A program made the translations under genes and the position numbers. From positions 1 to 26,776 of the IMG/VR virus record IMGVR_UViG_3300034060_001783: a stretch of DNA of 26,776 nucleotides. One strand, given 5' to 3'. Below, one piece after another: positions 7,060 to 15,261 of this stretch; positions within the stretch are counted from its first letter, which is position 1; each line of letters begins with the position of its first letter. Below the pieces are notes generated by a model that did no database searches, was not told the origin of the DNA, and worked only from the letters and a program-made list of their open reading frames with translations. Origin of the DNA: a virus.

Positions 7060-8322
7060 TCACGCTCCATTGCCCAAAGCCCCCGAAGGGGCCGTCATAT
7101 TCGCGGGCGGATAAAGCACCGCACCCTTTGTCAGCGGCCCAAGACCGGCCTTGGTGCGCCCCTCTTCCACCGTCATCACCGGCCCGCCCACGGCGACCTT
7201 GATTGCGTTGTAAAGCTCGGCCGTTGTCGGTTCCAAAAGCGCATCCCAATCATGCGCCAGCGTCATGCCTGCCCGCCGCTCGGCTTCCGTAAGCAAGGTC
7301 AGCGAGGCGAAAGATGCAAACAACCCGCCCCAATGCGTCAAACAATCGGTCTTATAATCAATTGCCTGTTGTTGGCCGTTGGCTTTAACCCCATCGGTGA
7401 TTTGCAATTTGAACGTGGGCACGCGGTAAATCGACGCAATCATTTCGCGGTCAAACTTCCGGCTGGCCAGCAATTCCTGATCTGCCGCTTTCAGTTCAAG
7501 GCTTTTCAATTCGCCCTTTTCCAAAATCGGGATGCCATTGGCGTTTGGATCTTCAATCGCCGCGCGCAACTGTAGGGCCGCGCGCTTATGGGCCTCAGCA
7601 TCGTCAAAGAAATCATCAAACTTGGCAAAGGCCCGCATATGCGTTCCCGATGCCACCCGTGCCGCAGCCTCTTGTCCGGCCAGCGCCAACCCAACCGACT
7701 CTGCGGCCACGATCAAAGGGCTGCGCCCCGTCCAATTGTCCAAGGCCATATAGCGCAAATGCACCACCGAACGGCCAGGAACGACGCGCGCCACTTCGTC
7801 ACCGTCGGTGAAGCTATAAAACCGCGACCGCCCGCGATGCAGCTCACCCACCAGATCGGGGTGCAGCACGTCAATCAGCACCACCTCGCCTGCCCCGTCG
7901 CGCGGCGCAAAAGCATAGGCCCGCCCCCGCAAACAAAAGCTATAGGCCAGGTCAAACCGCGCCTGTTGGGCAGGCACCCCAGCCGAGGTTTCGACGTTCA
8001 GCAAATAATCCACCGGGTGATCTTTCACCCGCGCCTCAGTGCCGTCTTTGTTCTTTTGCCACACAATCAGCGGTACCTTGGCCAGATCACCCGCAATAAC
8101 GGAACAGCAGGCAAAGACTGTCGCATGCCGCTCAGCCGTGATCGGCGACACATGCGGTAAGGTTTTCACCCGGCTTTGCTGTGCGCCCAAAATGTGAAAC
8201 CCGGCATTGGCCGCACTTTGGTCGGGCACAGAAGCCCGCAGCACGGGTGCCGCTTTAAGAACCGGCTCGGCCCGCACGGCGGCTTGTGGTGGCCCCCCCA
8301 TGATGCGTTGCAATAAACTCAT
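7060..8322 (-). CDS. Portal protein, HK97 family
   Basis: A 420-residue protein of the usual length. It has the family pattern: AERHATVFACCSVIAGDLAKVPLIV near residues 60-90, a central LRYMALDNWTGRSPLIVAAESVGLAL, then helical DREMIASIYRVPTFKLQ and a C-terminal crown region. Twelve copies would form the DNA gate at one capsid vertex and dock TerL. The start overlaps the TerL stop as ATGA, and the end abuts the protease start. Confidence 0.94.
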   Translation of the reverse strand: MSLLQRIMGGPPQAAVRAEPVLKAAPVLRASVPDQSAANAGFHILGAQQSRVKTLPHVSPITAERHATVFACCSVIAGDLAKVPLIVWQKNKDGTEARVKDHPVDYLLNVETSAGVPAQQARFDLAYSFCLRGRAYAFAPRDGAGEVVLIDVLHPDLVGELHRGRSRFYSFTDGDEVARVVPGRSVVHLRYMALDNWTGRSPLIVAAESVGLALAGQEAAARVASGTHMRAFAKFDDFFDDAEAHKRAALQLRAAIEDPNANGIPILEKGELKSLELKAADQELLASRKFDREMIASIYRVPTFKLQITDGVKANGQQQAIDYKTDCLTHWGGLFASFASLTLLTEAERRAGMTLAHDWDALLEPTTAELYNAIKVAVGGPVMTVEEGRTKAGLGPLTKGAVLYPPANMTAPSGALGNGA

Positions 8323-9989
8323 GCGATGATCACCTCTCGGGCGCTGCGTTTCTTAGCACTTTCATTCGCCACAGCACGTCCGACGGCCATGATCGCCGCC
8401 ACAGCCATGTCGATGCGGCCCTCTGATCGTTTCTTGTTTGGCGCGATATTCTCGGCCTTGTCTTCGTCGCGGTGCACATTGCCCACTTGCCAGGCCAAAA
8501 CGGGGTTACCCCCGTGGCGCAACCGCCCCCGTGAAACCTCTTCTTCAAACCGCTTCATCGGGTTTGACATGGATGCAAAGCCTTGCCGGTGTTCCAACAT
8601 CGGCAAGCCCTCAGCGGTCAAATCCGTGGCCAGATATTTCATGCCCCAGGGGTCATAGGCGATCTCTTGCACGTCAAATTTTGCCATAAGCCATTTCAGC
8701 CTTTGCACAATCTGCGCCTCGTCAATCGCCCCGCCGTGGTGCACTTCCAACCAGCCCTGGTCGCGCCAGCCGATATATTCGCGCTTCTCGGCTTGGGCGC
8801 GGGCGATAAAGCCCTTTTCGCCGACCGGCAAAAAGCAATAGCTGATCAGATAGATCAGCCCATCGACCGGCACCGCCACAACAATCGCCGTCGTGTCGAT
8901 CTTGTTTGACAAGTCCAACGCCACCCAAGCCTTGCGCCCATAAAGCGTGGCCGGGTCAAACCGCTTGGCCATATCGCCGCCATCCCACTGGTCGCGCCCG
9001 ATCCAAGCCTCAGCCCCTTCGGTCCAAAGGTTCAAGTGGAACCGGCGAAAGTTTGGCATCAGCCCTGCGATATTCATGGCCTTTTCCGCCGCAGCCTGCA
9101 TCCGCTCCAACGGTTTCGAAATCCCCAAATTGGGATTGCCCATGGCCCAAGCGATGGGATCCATGGGGTCAGCATCTTGCGGCGGCTCGGCCACATAGCC
9201 AAAAAACGCATCATCGGGCACATCGCCGCGCAACACACTTTCAGCGTAACCGCGCAACTCACCGCACAGCGACCCGCGATCATGGCCCGCCGTGGTGATC
9301 ACCCAGTCGATCGGCTGGGCGCGCGCAATCATCGACTCTGTCAGCGTCTCGGCCAATTCGCGGTCGGTCCATCGGTGCATTTCATCGCGCGCCAGAAAGC
9401 TGGGGTTGATACCGTCGGAACTATCGCCGTCGCGCGACAGGCATTTGATCAAGCCGTCCGTGCGCGCGCAGGTGATACTGCTTGTCCAGGACTGAAAGAT
9501 TTGGCTATGCACCGGGCTGCGGCGTATCATCCGCTTAAGCCCCTTAAACAAAATTCCCGCCTGTTCACGGGTTGTGGCCGCGCAATAGGCCTCGGGTGAC
9601 CCCTCCCCGTCAAAGGCCAGCGCATGAACCATTGGCGGGGCAAGATCGGTGGTCTTGCCATTCTTCTTGCCGACTTGGTGGTAGGTATCACGAAAGCGCC
9701 GCAACCCGCCTTCCTTCTTCCAGCCATAGATCGACCCATGGCGAAAAACTTGCCACGGCTCTAACTCCAAAGGCTTGCCTGCCATTGGCCCCGCTGTATG
9801 CTGCAAGGTACGCGAAAGCCGTGTGATCATCGACGCAGCTTGGCAGTCAAAATATAGGCCGCGCGTGGCCCCCGTTTCCAGATCGCTCAAATGCCTCTGG
9901 CAAGCCAGCCGCACCAATTCCCCCGCCACCACTTTGCCCGACAAAACATCCAAGGCATAGCGGCTGACGGGGTGATCAATCGGGTCCAT
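8319..9989 (-). CDS. terL: Terminase large subunit
   Basis: A 556-residue DNA packaging motor. The N-terminal ATPase shows a variant Walker A (VGKKNGKT, about residues 106-113) and a Walker B-like FLARDEMH (about 198-205, Asp202/Glu203). The C-terminal RNase-H-like nuclease has the three expected acidic positions: Asp359 in VALDLS, Asp446 in AYDPWGM and Asp527 in RIDMAVAA. This is the Terminase_1/HK97-like group, usually paired with P27-type small subunits and, often, an HNH protein, as here. The start overlaps the TerS gene by 14 bp. The group mostly packs from cos sites, but the ends cannot be seen here. Confidence 0.96.
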   Translation of the reverse strand: MDPIDHPVSRYALDVLSGKVVAGELVRLACQRHLSDLETGATRGLYFDCQAASMITRLSRTLQHTAGPMAGKPLELEPWQVFRHGSIYGWKKEGGLRRFRDTYHQVGKKNGKTTDLAPPMVHALAFDGEGSPEAYCAATTREQAGILFKGLKRMIRRSPVHSQIFQSWTSSITCARTDGLIKCLSRDGDSSDGINPSFLARDEMHRWTDRELAETLTESMIARAQPIDWVITTAGHDRGSLCGELRGYAESVLRGDVPDDAFFGYVAEPPQDADPMDPIAWAMGNPNLGISKPLERMQAAAEKAMNIAGLMPNFRRFHLNLWTEGAEAWIGRDQWDGGDMAKRFDPATLYGRKAWVALDLSNKIDTTAIVVAVPVDGLIYLISYCFLPVGEKGFIARAQAEKREYIGWRDQGWLEVHHGGAIDEAQIVQRLKWLMAKFDVQEIAYDPWGMKYLATDLTAEGLPMLEHRQGFASMSNPMKRFEEEVSRGRLRHGGNPVLAWQVGNVHRDEDKAENIAPNKKRSEGRIDMAVAAIMAVGRAVANESAKKRSAREVIIA

Positions 9990-10419
9990 GTTTCAACGTG
10001 GCCATCAGATCGGCAAACAAATCGCCCTGCCCGCCCACTTTAAGCCGCGCCTCGTCAACCGGCGATAGACCAAACAGCGCCGACAACCGCGTCATTTGCG
10101 CCAAGGCCTCTTGCTGAACGGACCACATCGCCCGCTTTTTTTGCTGCTTGCCGTTGCGCGTCTCTGTTTCAAAATAATATCCTTCGACCGCAAGGCAGGA
10201 TGTGGCGGTGATAAAGTTGGCGACAGACTCGCAGTAGCCCGCAAACTGGTAAAGATACTGTGGCTGCAACCGATCCTTGCCCACCAGCCCCCCCGCCAAT
10301 TCGCCCCAAACATCACGGGCCAGATCGGTCATCCAGTCCAAAGGCTCCGGCACCACCCGCTGCGCCATGTCCCCCTTGAAGGGCAGGACATTCCCCAATT
10401 CCGGCTTACGTCCCTTCAA
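9976..10419 (-). CDS. terS: Terminase small subunit, P27 family
   Basis: A 147-residue protein starting with MKGRKPELGNVLPFKG, the standard opening of P27-type small terminases. The start codon is TTG at 10419, supported by AAGGGG seven bases upstream and by the family N terminus; a stop lies just above it, so no longer form is possible. The helical core (ARDVWGELAGG, YLYQFAGYCESVANF) would bind the packaging site and feed DNA to TerL. The upstream 153 bp are noncoding and could hold that site. Confidence 0.9.
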   Translation of the reverse strand: MKGRKPELGNVLPFKGDMAQRVVPEPLDWMTDLARDVWGELAGGLVGKDRLQPQYLYQFAGYCESVANFITATSCLAVEGYYFETETRNGKQQKKRAMWSVQQEALAQMTRLSALFGLSPVDEARLKVGGQGDLFADLMATLKHGPD

Positions 10420-10572
10420 AGCCCAACCCCTTCATTCCCCAAACCGCCACCTCAAAAACCCCCAAAGGGCTTATCCAAAGTGGCTTTTTTCCCCAATTTC
10501 CCATCCACATAATAGGTGGTCCCCCCGCCGGTGTCCTGTTGAACCCCCCAAGTTGCAGCCTACCCCCCCCTT
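10420..10572. other. Noncoding gap before terS with C/G runs; candidate packaging site
   Basis: No convincing gene. The plus strand has C runs at 10459 (5), 10491 (4), 10521 (6), 10544 (6) and 10563 (8), giving G runs on the transcribed-sense strand about 20-30 bases apart. The gap separates the HNH-kinase gene from terS, the usual place of a cos or pac site. That role is inference. Confidence 0.35.
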
Positions 10573-11397
10573 TCAGGGGTTCGCCCGATACCACCCATCG
10601 GCCACCGCGATCATCTGCACGCGCCGTCCAACCCGTGCGGGATCAGCCATAATCTGCACCACCACCTCATCGCGCGGCGGGGCGATCACCACCCACGACG
10701 CCCGCAAGCCCAAAGCGCGCAGCCACGCCGCCCGCTCGGCCGCATCAGCGCCCACCATCACCACCCAAGCCTTGGGCGCTACCGGTTCGCACAGCCGCAA
10801 CAGATCGTGATCGCGCAACCCAAACGCCGCGCGCACCCGCACCTTGTCTTGATCCCAAGGCCGCCCGCCAAGCCGCACCAAATACTCATCCAGATCGATC
10901 ACCAGATCGCGCGGCCCCTTGTGCGCGGCCACGTAAGTCGACTTGCCCGCACCCGGCGGGCCGCCCACCAACACCACCGGCACCACCGACGGCCTGATCC
11001 CGTGCGGGATCGAATAGCCAAAGCGCACACCGGCAAAGACTTCCCGCGCCGTCTTGCGTGAGTGGCAGCGCTTGCACAGCGACTGCCAGTTGGTGTGGTC
11101 AAAAAACAAAGCCTCGTCCCCACGGTGCGGGGTGACGTGGTCCACCTCACCCGCCGCCACCACCAAGCCGTCGGCCTCACACTGGGCGCACAAGGGAAAG
11201 CGGCTCAGCCACGCGACCCGCCCCGATTGCCAACGTGCCGTGGCGTAAAGCTTGGCCCCCGCTTTGGCCGCGGGGCTGGCCTTGGCCGCGCGCCGCGCAA
11301 CACTTTGGCGGGCAAGGCGGGCATCCTCATGGGCCAAGCAGCGCGGCAAGCCCGCACCGGCCACGTCGTCACAACCAGGGGCGCAGCAGAGTTTCAT
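10573..11397 (-). CDS. HNH endonuclease fused to a P-loop kinase domain
   Basis: A 274-residue two-domain protein. ATG 11397 is chosen; upstream only a TTG is available. Residues 4-23 hold CC...C...C..H, a likely small zinc-binding cap. Residues 66-118 are a full HNH domain: FPLCAQCEADG, EVDHVTPHRGD (His87), NWQSLCKRCHSRKT (His112). The second half starts at residue 138 with VPVVLVGGPPGAGKST (Walker A 145-154) followed by DLVIDLDEYL, the pattern of AAA_33/polynucleotide-kinase-like P-loop enzymes. Phage HNH proteins next to terminase assist DNA cutting during packaging (HK97 gp74 in the literature). A kinase partner on the same chain suggests repair or marking of cut ends, but the substrate is not known. 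An intrinsic terminator lies just upstream. Confidence 0.88.
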   Translation of the reverse strand: MKLCCAPGCDDVAGAGLPRCLAHEDARLARQSVARRAAKASPAAKAGAKLYATARWQSGRVAWLSRFPLCAQCEADGLVVAAGEVDHVTPHRGDEALFFDHTNWQSLCKRCHSRKTAREVFAGVRFGYSIPHGIRPSVVPVVLVGGPPGAGKSTYVAAHKGPRDLVIDLDEYLVRLGGRPWDQDKVRVRAAFGLRDHDLLRLCEPVAPKAWVVMVGADAAERAAWLRALGLRASWVVIAPPRDEVVVQIMADPARVGRRVQMIAVADGWYRANP

Positions 11398-11416
11398 CTG
11401 GCCACCCCCGAAATGC

Positions 11417-11456
11417 AAAAAGCGCCCGACAGGTTTCCCCGGGGCGCAGCTTTAGA
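11417..11456 (-). terminator. Rho-independent terminator between the methylase and HNH-kinase genes
   Basis: On the minus strand a GCGCCC/GGGCGC stem with a loop of about 14 bases is followed at once by TTTTT; flanking AAAGC and GCTTT can extend the stem with a two-base bulge. It lies 20 bases before the HNH-kinase start, so it would stop leftward transcripts before the packaging and head genes unless they are antiterminated. Confidence 0.7.
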
Positions 11457-11527
11457 TCATGCCAAGAGTTGTGCGCCCGGTTGACTTAACCGTCAAGGGG
11501 GGTTTGCCAAAAAAAATCACGCGCGCG

Positions 11528-12559
11528 TCAAAAAAGATCGCCTTGGGCGGCCAGCTGGCACGCCGGTGACAGCCAAAGCCGCTCGGCCCGCGCGTTGTCG
11601 CGCCCGCGCCGCGCACCTTGGTTGGCGTAACCGCCCTGCGCGCGCCACGCGTGCACGCGCCAGCCGTGATCTTCCAGCACGTTGTGCTCGCCGTCGTAGC
11701 CCGCCAAGACGATGCGCAGGGCGGGGTTGGGCCCATGGGCCAAACACCAGCGCCCCACATCAGCGGCCACGGGCGCTTCCAGGGCGTAAACCGCGTCGCG
11801 CCGGTCAAGATCGTAGGGCGGGTCCAGAAAAATCCCCGTGGTGCCGGGGGTTGCGGTTAAGATCGACGGGCCCAGCACGCGCGTCCAATCGCCGCACGCC
11901 ACCCGCACCTCGGCCAAGCGCGCCCCAAGGGCTGCAAACTGGGCATCCACCCACGCGGCACGGCTGTCAAAGTCGGGCGGTCCGCCGCTCTGAATGCCGT
12001 GGCCCCGTGACAGCACGGGCATTTGGCGCTTGACGCCCGTGCCGTTTGCCAACTTGGGGATCTGTCTGATCACCCCCGCCGCAGTCTTGGCCCCAGCCTC
12101 GGCCCCAACCTCTGCCTTGCCAAAGACCCCGTTCACCGCCCGCCACGGGCCTTGGCCCGATACCCACCCGCCGCCGATCCAGTTCGATGCGCCCCAAATC
12201 CACCAGCCCGCGGCTTGGGCGTCAAACCACGCAGGGTCGCCCATCAACCGCGCGGTCAAATCGGCGCGGCGGGTCACCAGCCACAGGTGGCGGGCATGCA
12301 AATCGGCCTCGTTCACCGGGTTGTCAGCGTGGCGCGCCACGCCGCCCGCGTCAGCTTTCAGCGCGCGCCACACATTGGCCACCATGCCGTCCGCGTCGTT
12401 GATCGTTTCCAACTTCGCGGGATCTGGCCGCGCCAACAGCACCGCCCCCGACCCAAAGAAAGGTTCGATGTAATGATCGACGCGCCCCAAAGCCGCCCAA
12501 ATCACGGGGGCCACGGTTGACTTGCCGCCAAAGTAGGGAAAGGGCGCGCGCAGGGTCAC
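11528..12559 (-). CDS. D12-class DNA adenine N6-methyltransferase
   Basis: A 343-residue methylase. GTG 12559 is chosen because it overlaps the previous stop as GTGA and gives the family N terminus (LRAPFPYFGGKST). The SAM-binding motif EPFFGSGAV lies at residues 32-40 and the catalytic DPPY at 246-249. Dam-like enzymes of this class transfer a methyl group to adenine N6; in phages they protect DNA from host restriction or mimic host methylation. The recognition sequence cannot be read from the protein. A stretch of about 50 residues (150-200) with glycine/alanine-rich sequence looks like an insertion in the target-recognition region. The C terminus is QGDLF, and a terminator follows. Confidence 0.92.
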   Translation of the reverse strand: MTLRAPFPYFGGKSTVAPVIWAALGRVDHYIEPFFGSGAVLLARPDPAKLETINDADGMVANVWRALKADAGGVARHADNPVNEADLHARHLWLVTRRADLTARLMGDPAWFDAQAAGWWIWGASNWIGGGWVSGQGPWRAVNGVFGKAEVGAEAGAKTAAGVIRQIPKLANGTGVKRQMPVLSRGHGIQSGGPPDFDSRAAWVDAQFAALGARLAEVRVACGDWTRVLGPSILTATPGTTGIFLDPPYDLDRRDAVYALEAPVAADVGRWCLAHGPNPALRIVLAGYDGEHNVLEDHGWRVHAWRAQGGYANQGARRGRDNARAERLWLSPACQLAAQGDLF

Positions 12560-12741
12560 AGGATTTGCACTTTGGCGCTGGTTGCGACCCAATGCCCCAG
12601 CGTCGACGCACCGTTGACGGCGTGGTCGATGCGGATCAGCCCGGCGAAATAGGCAAACACAATCAGTTCGCACCCAAGCATCCCCACATATCTGCGCCAC
12701 CAGACAGGCGTGAGCCGCACTCTCACCCGCACCCGCGCCAT
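12556..12741 (-). CDS. Small membrane protein
   Basis: A 61-residue protein beginning MARVRVRVRLTP, with one clear membrane helix (about residues 18-38, GMLGCELIVFAYFAGLI). It overlaps the upstream stop as TGATG and the downstream methylase start as GTGA, so it is translated as part of a coupled set and is very likely real. The basic N terminus predicts it stays inside. Function unknown; a superinfection or lysis role is possible but nothing shows it. Confidence 0.65.
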   Translation of the reverse strand: MARVRVRVRLTPVWWRRYVGMLGCELIVFAYFAGLIRIDHAVNGASTLGHWVATSAKVQIL

Positions 12742-13511
12742 CACCCGCGCCCCCCAAGCCAAACCACCTCGATCCGGGGGCTGCGCGCGGGGCCGATCAT
12801 GCGGTCAAGCGCTGCGGCCAAAGCGGCTTGGGCGGCGCGCAAAGTCTCGCCCTTGATCGACCAGCCGTGATCGGCCAGCACCACCGACAGATCACGGTCC
12901 AACAGGCAGACCGCGTCCACCAAGGCGCGGTCGGGAATGTTGGTGCGCACGCCGCGCACCGAAGGGCGCACGCGCCGCACGGCCAGCGCCACACCCAAGC
13001 CGATCTTGGCGTGCAGCGCGTCAATCCGGCGCGACTGATCAAGCCGGTGGTCGGTGAAACCTTCGGCCGTGCCACCGCGCCCGCCCTCAAGCGCGGCACA
13101 GCGCAACCCGCCCGCCGCTTGGGTTTCCACCAGGCTGCGGTACATCCGGCCCATGCCGATCTGACTGTCACTCAGCGCGCAATCGCCGCCGCGCCGTGCG
13201 GCTTGGGCTGTCATGCGCCCAAAAACATCCAAGCGCTGCAGTGAACGCCGCCCGGCAAAGCCCGCCGGTTTCAGGCGCGACCCGTTGGGGCCGTCGGGGT
13301 AGCTTTCCAAAAGGTCAAACACGCGCACGGGGCCGCGCGCGGGGGCGGGCGTGATCGCGGGGCCGCAATCGGCGGGCACGGCACCGGCACGCGCCACCAA
13401 GCGCAGCCGCGCCCCTTCGGGCAAGGCGTCAAAGGCCGCTTGGCGATCACGCGGGGCCAAGCCTTGAAGCGCTGCCGCCCCCAGAATGATCGTGGTCAAT
13501 TCGTCTTTCAT
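12741..13511 (-). CDS. Putative late regulator (DUF6456-like)
   Basis: A 256-residue arginine-rich, soluble protein. The C-terminal half (about 150-245) has the layout of DUF6456: RRIDALHAKIGLGVAL, a central ALVDAVCLLDRDLSVVL, then a tryptophan-containing turn and an alanine-rich helix (HGWSIKGETLRAAQAALAAALDRM). DUF6456 domains occur in alphaproteobacterial DNA-binding regulators. The gene lies just above the methylase and packaging genes, the place where other phages carry a late activator or antiterminator. The likeness is by eye only. It overlaps the upstream gene as ATGA. Confidence 0.5.
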   Translation of the reverse strand: MKDELTTIILGAAALQGLAPRDRQAAFDALPEGARLRLVARAGAVPADCGPAITPAPARGPVRVFDLLESYPDGPNGSRLKPAGFAGRRSLQRLDVFGRMTAQAARRGGDCALSDSQIGMGRMYRSLVETQAAGGLRCAALEGGRGGTAEGFTDHRLDQSRRIDALHAKIGLGVALAVRRVRPSVRGVRTNIPDRALVDAVCLLDRDLSVVLADHGWSIKGETLRAAQAALAAALDRMIGPARSPRIEVVWLGGRG

Positions 13512-14122
13512 GCCGCCACCCCCGTGCTTTGGGCCCGCACCGCGCGGCCCTGATCAATAAATGCCGCCGCTTGGGCCTGATCGCCCAAAAAGGCCGCGTG
13601 CCAAGCGCGGTCTTCATCCCACGCCACGCCGTTGGCCAAACGCTCTTGCACGCGTTCCAAGCGGCGGCGATCCTCGATGGCTTGGGCTTTGCACTCGGCC
13701 ACGTCGGCGGGCAAAGGCGGGCGCTGCGCGCGGCGCAAAAAGCGCAACAGCTGCACCTCGTAGCCGCCCGCTTGGGCCACGGGGCCTTCGACACTGGCCA
13801 GCCACGACGTGACGATACGCGACAACCGGAACGGGCGGGGCTGCAACCCATGCGCCCAAGATTGCACCAGCACAAAAGCGGGCCACAGGCCGCGCGCTTG
13901 GCCCGTGGATTGTGCGGCATGGGCCACCACGGCCTCGGCCAAGGTCGCAAGGTTTTCAGCCCCCATGTGATCAAGCGCCGTGATCAGACGATCAAGCCCC
14001 GCGTCAAAGGCCCCCGCCGTCATTCCGCGCGGGCGGCCAAGGCCCGCTTGGGTCACGGGGTCAACAAACACCCGCCGCACCAAGCCGCGCCCTGCGTCAT
14101 TCTGCTCTGTTTTCTCGGTCAT
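13508..14122 (-). CDS. Unassigned phage protein
   Basis: A 204-residue protein I do not recognise. ATG 14122 has GGGGAAGAAG just upstream. It has two helical parts: residues 35-90 (GAFDAGLDRLITALDHMGAENLATLAEAVVAHAAQ) and a C-terminal charged region (AECKAQAIEDRRRLERVQERL, about 140-165) that could form a coiled coil. No cysteine clusters, membrane segments or nucleotide-binding motifs. It is the first gene after the candidate origin and is coupled by ATGA to the putative late regulator, so a replication or regulation role is possible. Confidence 0.7.
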   Translation of the reverse strand: MTEKTEQNDAGRGLVRRVFVDPVTQAGLGRPRGMTAGAFDAGLDRLITALDHMGAENLATLAEAVVAHAAQSTGQARGLWPAFVLVQSWAHGLQPRPFRLSRIVTSWLASVEGPVAQAGGYEVQLLRFLRRAQRPPLPADVAECKAQAIEDRRRLERVQERLANGVAWDEDRAWHAAFLGDQAQAAAFIDQGRAVRAQSTGVAA

Positions 14123-14305
14123 CTTCTTCCCCAGCGAAGCAACTTATCCACACGCGTTTCGTTTTTTTTGGGCAGTGTTTGGGTTTCTTAATCTTCTCTT
14201 TTCTTTTCTTCTCTTCTCTACGCAGGACTGTCTTTTGTGTCTGAAATCTGTCTTAAGACTGTCCATTCTGTCGTTTGGACAAAATCACGACAGAATGGGC
14301 GGGCG
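14123..14305. other. Candidate phage replication origin
   Basis: A 183-bp gap with no gene. It holds a perfect DnaA box (TTATCCACA, 14145-14153), a T run (14162-14169), an AT-rich polypyrimidine tract on the plus strand (about 14185-14220), and a cluster of short repeats: TGTC at 14229, 14238, 14249, 14260 and 14269 and GACA at 14278 and 14289, spaced 9-11 bp, about one helical turn. It also holds the palindrome GTCTTAAGAC (14250-14259) and an 11-bp inverted repeat (14263-14273 with 14288-14298). It adjoins a DUF1376-like replication gene. Features are seen; the origin role is inferred. Confidence 0.6.
14263..14298. repeat. Perfect 11-bp inverted repeat next to the candidate origin
   Basis: CCATTCTGTCG at 14263-14273 pairs with CGACAGAATGG at 14288-14298 across a 14-base spacer, 8 bp after the end of the DUF1376-like gene. 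There is no U tract on the minus strand, so a protein-binding or cruciform site is as likely as a terminator. Confidence 0.65.
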
Positions 14306-14923
14306 TTAAATCCACTTGGCTTTGGCCGCCGCTTCAACCACGCGCAGATAGGCCAAGGGGGTGCGGTTGCCCTTCCAGTTTGCGCTGAGCCACTCATCCA
14401 GACGGGCCAGCAAGATCGCATCGCCCAAGACGGCATCTGACAGGCCCGCGGCTTTCAGGCCCTTGGAAAGCCGCTCAAGGCGCTTGGCCTCGGCCTGCGC
14501 TTCACGGCTCAGCTCGCGGGTTTGGCGGCGGTGTAGGACGTCTTCCAGCATCGCCATCACGACGGGGTGCATCAGGCGCACTTCGCCTGCGCTGGTGCAG
14601 CGCACCCAGTTGCGCAGCGGCCCGCGCGGCCCCAAGGCGCGCAGCGCGGCGAAATGCGGCATGGGCACGCGCAGCAGGATCGACAGTTCTTCGGTGTCGT
14701 CGGGCAGGGTGCCAATGGGCGACTGCGCGGTGGCCAGATCGAACAGCGCGCGCGCCATGCCTTGGACCTCGTAGGTGCATTTAAGGTGCCCCGATGATTG
14801 CAACCACCGCGAGGGCACCCACTTGACGAAAGCCAATTCGGGCAAGCGCTCATCGCGCGCAATCGGGTATTCGGGCAGGTCTTGGGCGCTGACGGCTTGC
14901 AGCGGTGTGGCGCGCTCTAGCAT
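14306..14923 (-). CDS. DUF1376-like replication protein
   Basis: A 205-residue protein. Residues about 32-115 follow the DUF1376 pattern: AFVKWVPSRWLQSSGHLKCTYEVQGMARALFDLA (N-terminal 'W.P..W' and a long helix), a GTLPDDTEELSILLRVP motif, then MPHFAALRAL and a VRLMHPVVMAMLEDVL segment. The family occurs in phage replication initiators of the O/DnaD-like type. The C-terminal half is a charged helix (REAQAEAKRLERLSKGL) and a basic tail. It overlaps the upstream gene by 7 bp and lies directly beside the candidate origin, which fits an initiator that binds there. No helicase or primase motifs are present. Confidence 0.65.
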   Translation of the reverse strand: MLERATPLQAVSAQDLPEYPIARDERLPELAFVKWVPSRWLQSSGHLKCTYEVQGMARALFDLATAQSPIGTLPDDTEELSILLRVPMPHFAALRALGPRGPLRNWVRCTSAGEVRLMHPVVMAMLEDVLHRRQTRELSREAQAEAKRLERLSKGLKAAGLSDAVLGDAILLARLDEWLSANWKGNRTPLAYLRVVEAAAKAKWI

Positions 14924-15261
14924 GATCCCGTCCTTGCCCGCCGCTTGGCGCGGTCGTTTACGGCACGCTCGTTTTCGGCGCGCTCGGCCTGCAGTTTGGC
15001 GGCCAAACGCGCGGTGTAGCGGCGCAGCACGTAGTCGCTGTCAACCCCGCCCAAAAAGCACACCAGGTGAAAATCGCGGCCCCCGAACCAGTCTGCGGCT
15101 TGGCGCGCGGCAAGCGTGTCGGCAAAGACGGTGCCGGGGTCAAAGACCAAGCGCAGCTGCTCTCCCAAGACGGCCAGCCACAGGGCGCGGCAATCTGACG
15201 CCTCGACCGCGACGTTGGTCGGGCCAAAGGCGCGGGTGGCTGCGACGGTTTCAGTCCTCAT
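14917..15261 (-). CDS. Unassigned small phage protein
   Basis: A 114-residue protein. A longer open frame extends upstream, but that part is a shadow of the multi-HTH gene; ATG 15261 with GAGGCGCGGC upstream gives the natural start MRTETVAATRAFGPT. The middle is hydrophobic and mixed (CRALWLAVLGEQLRLVF), and the C terminus is a highly charged helix (LAAKLQAERAENERAVNDRAKRRA) that may bind nucleic acid or form a coiled coil. It overlaps its neighbours by 11 and 7 bp in the replication cluster. No known family recognised. Confidence 0.65.
   Translation of the reverse strand: MRTETVAATRAFGPTNVAVEASDCRALWLAVLGEQLRLVFDPGTVFADTLAARQAADWFGGRDFHLVCFLGGVDSDYVLRRYTARLAAKLQAERAENERAVNDRAKRRARTGSC

Noticed and set aside
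1-10419. Reading the head-tail genes as a gene transfer agent cluster
   Set aside because: Tail gene order is GTA-like, but the block is joined to a repressor switch, replication genes and an integrase next to a tRNA, so it is a prophage.
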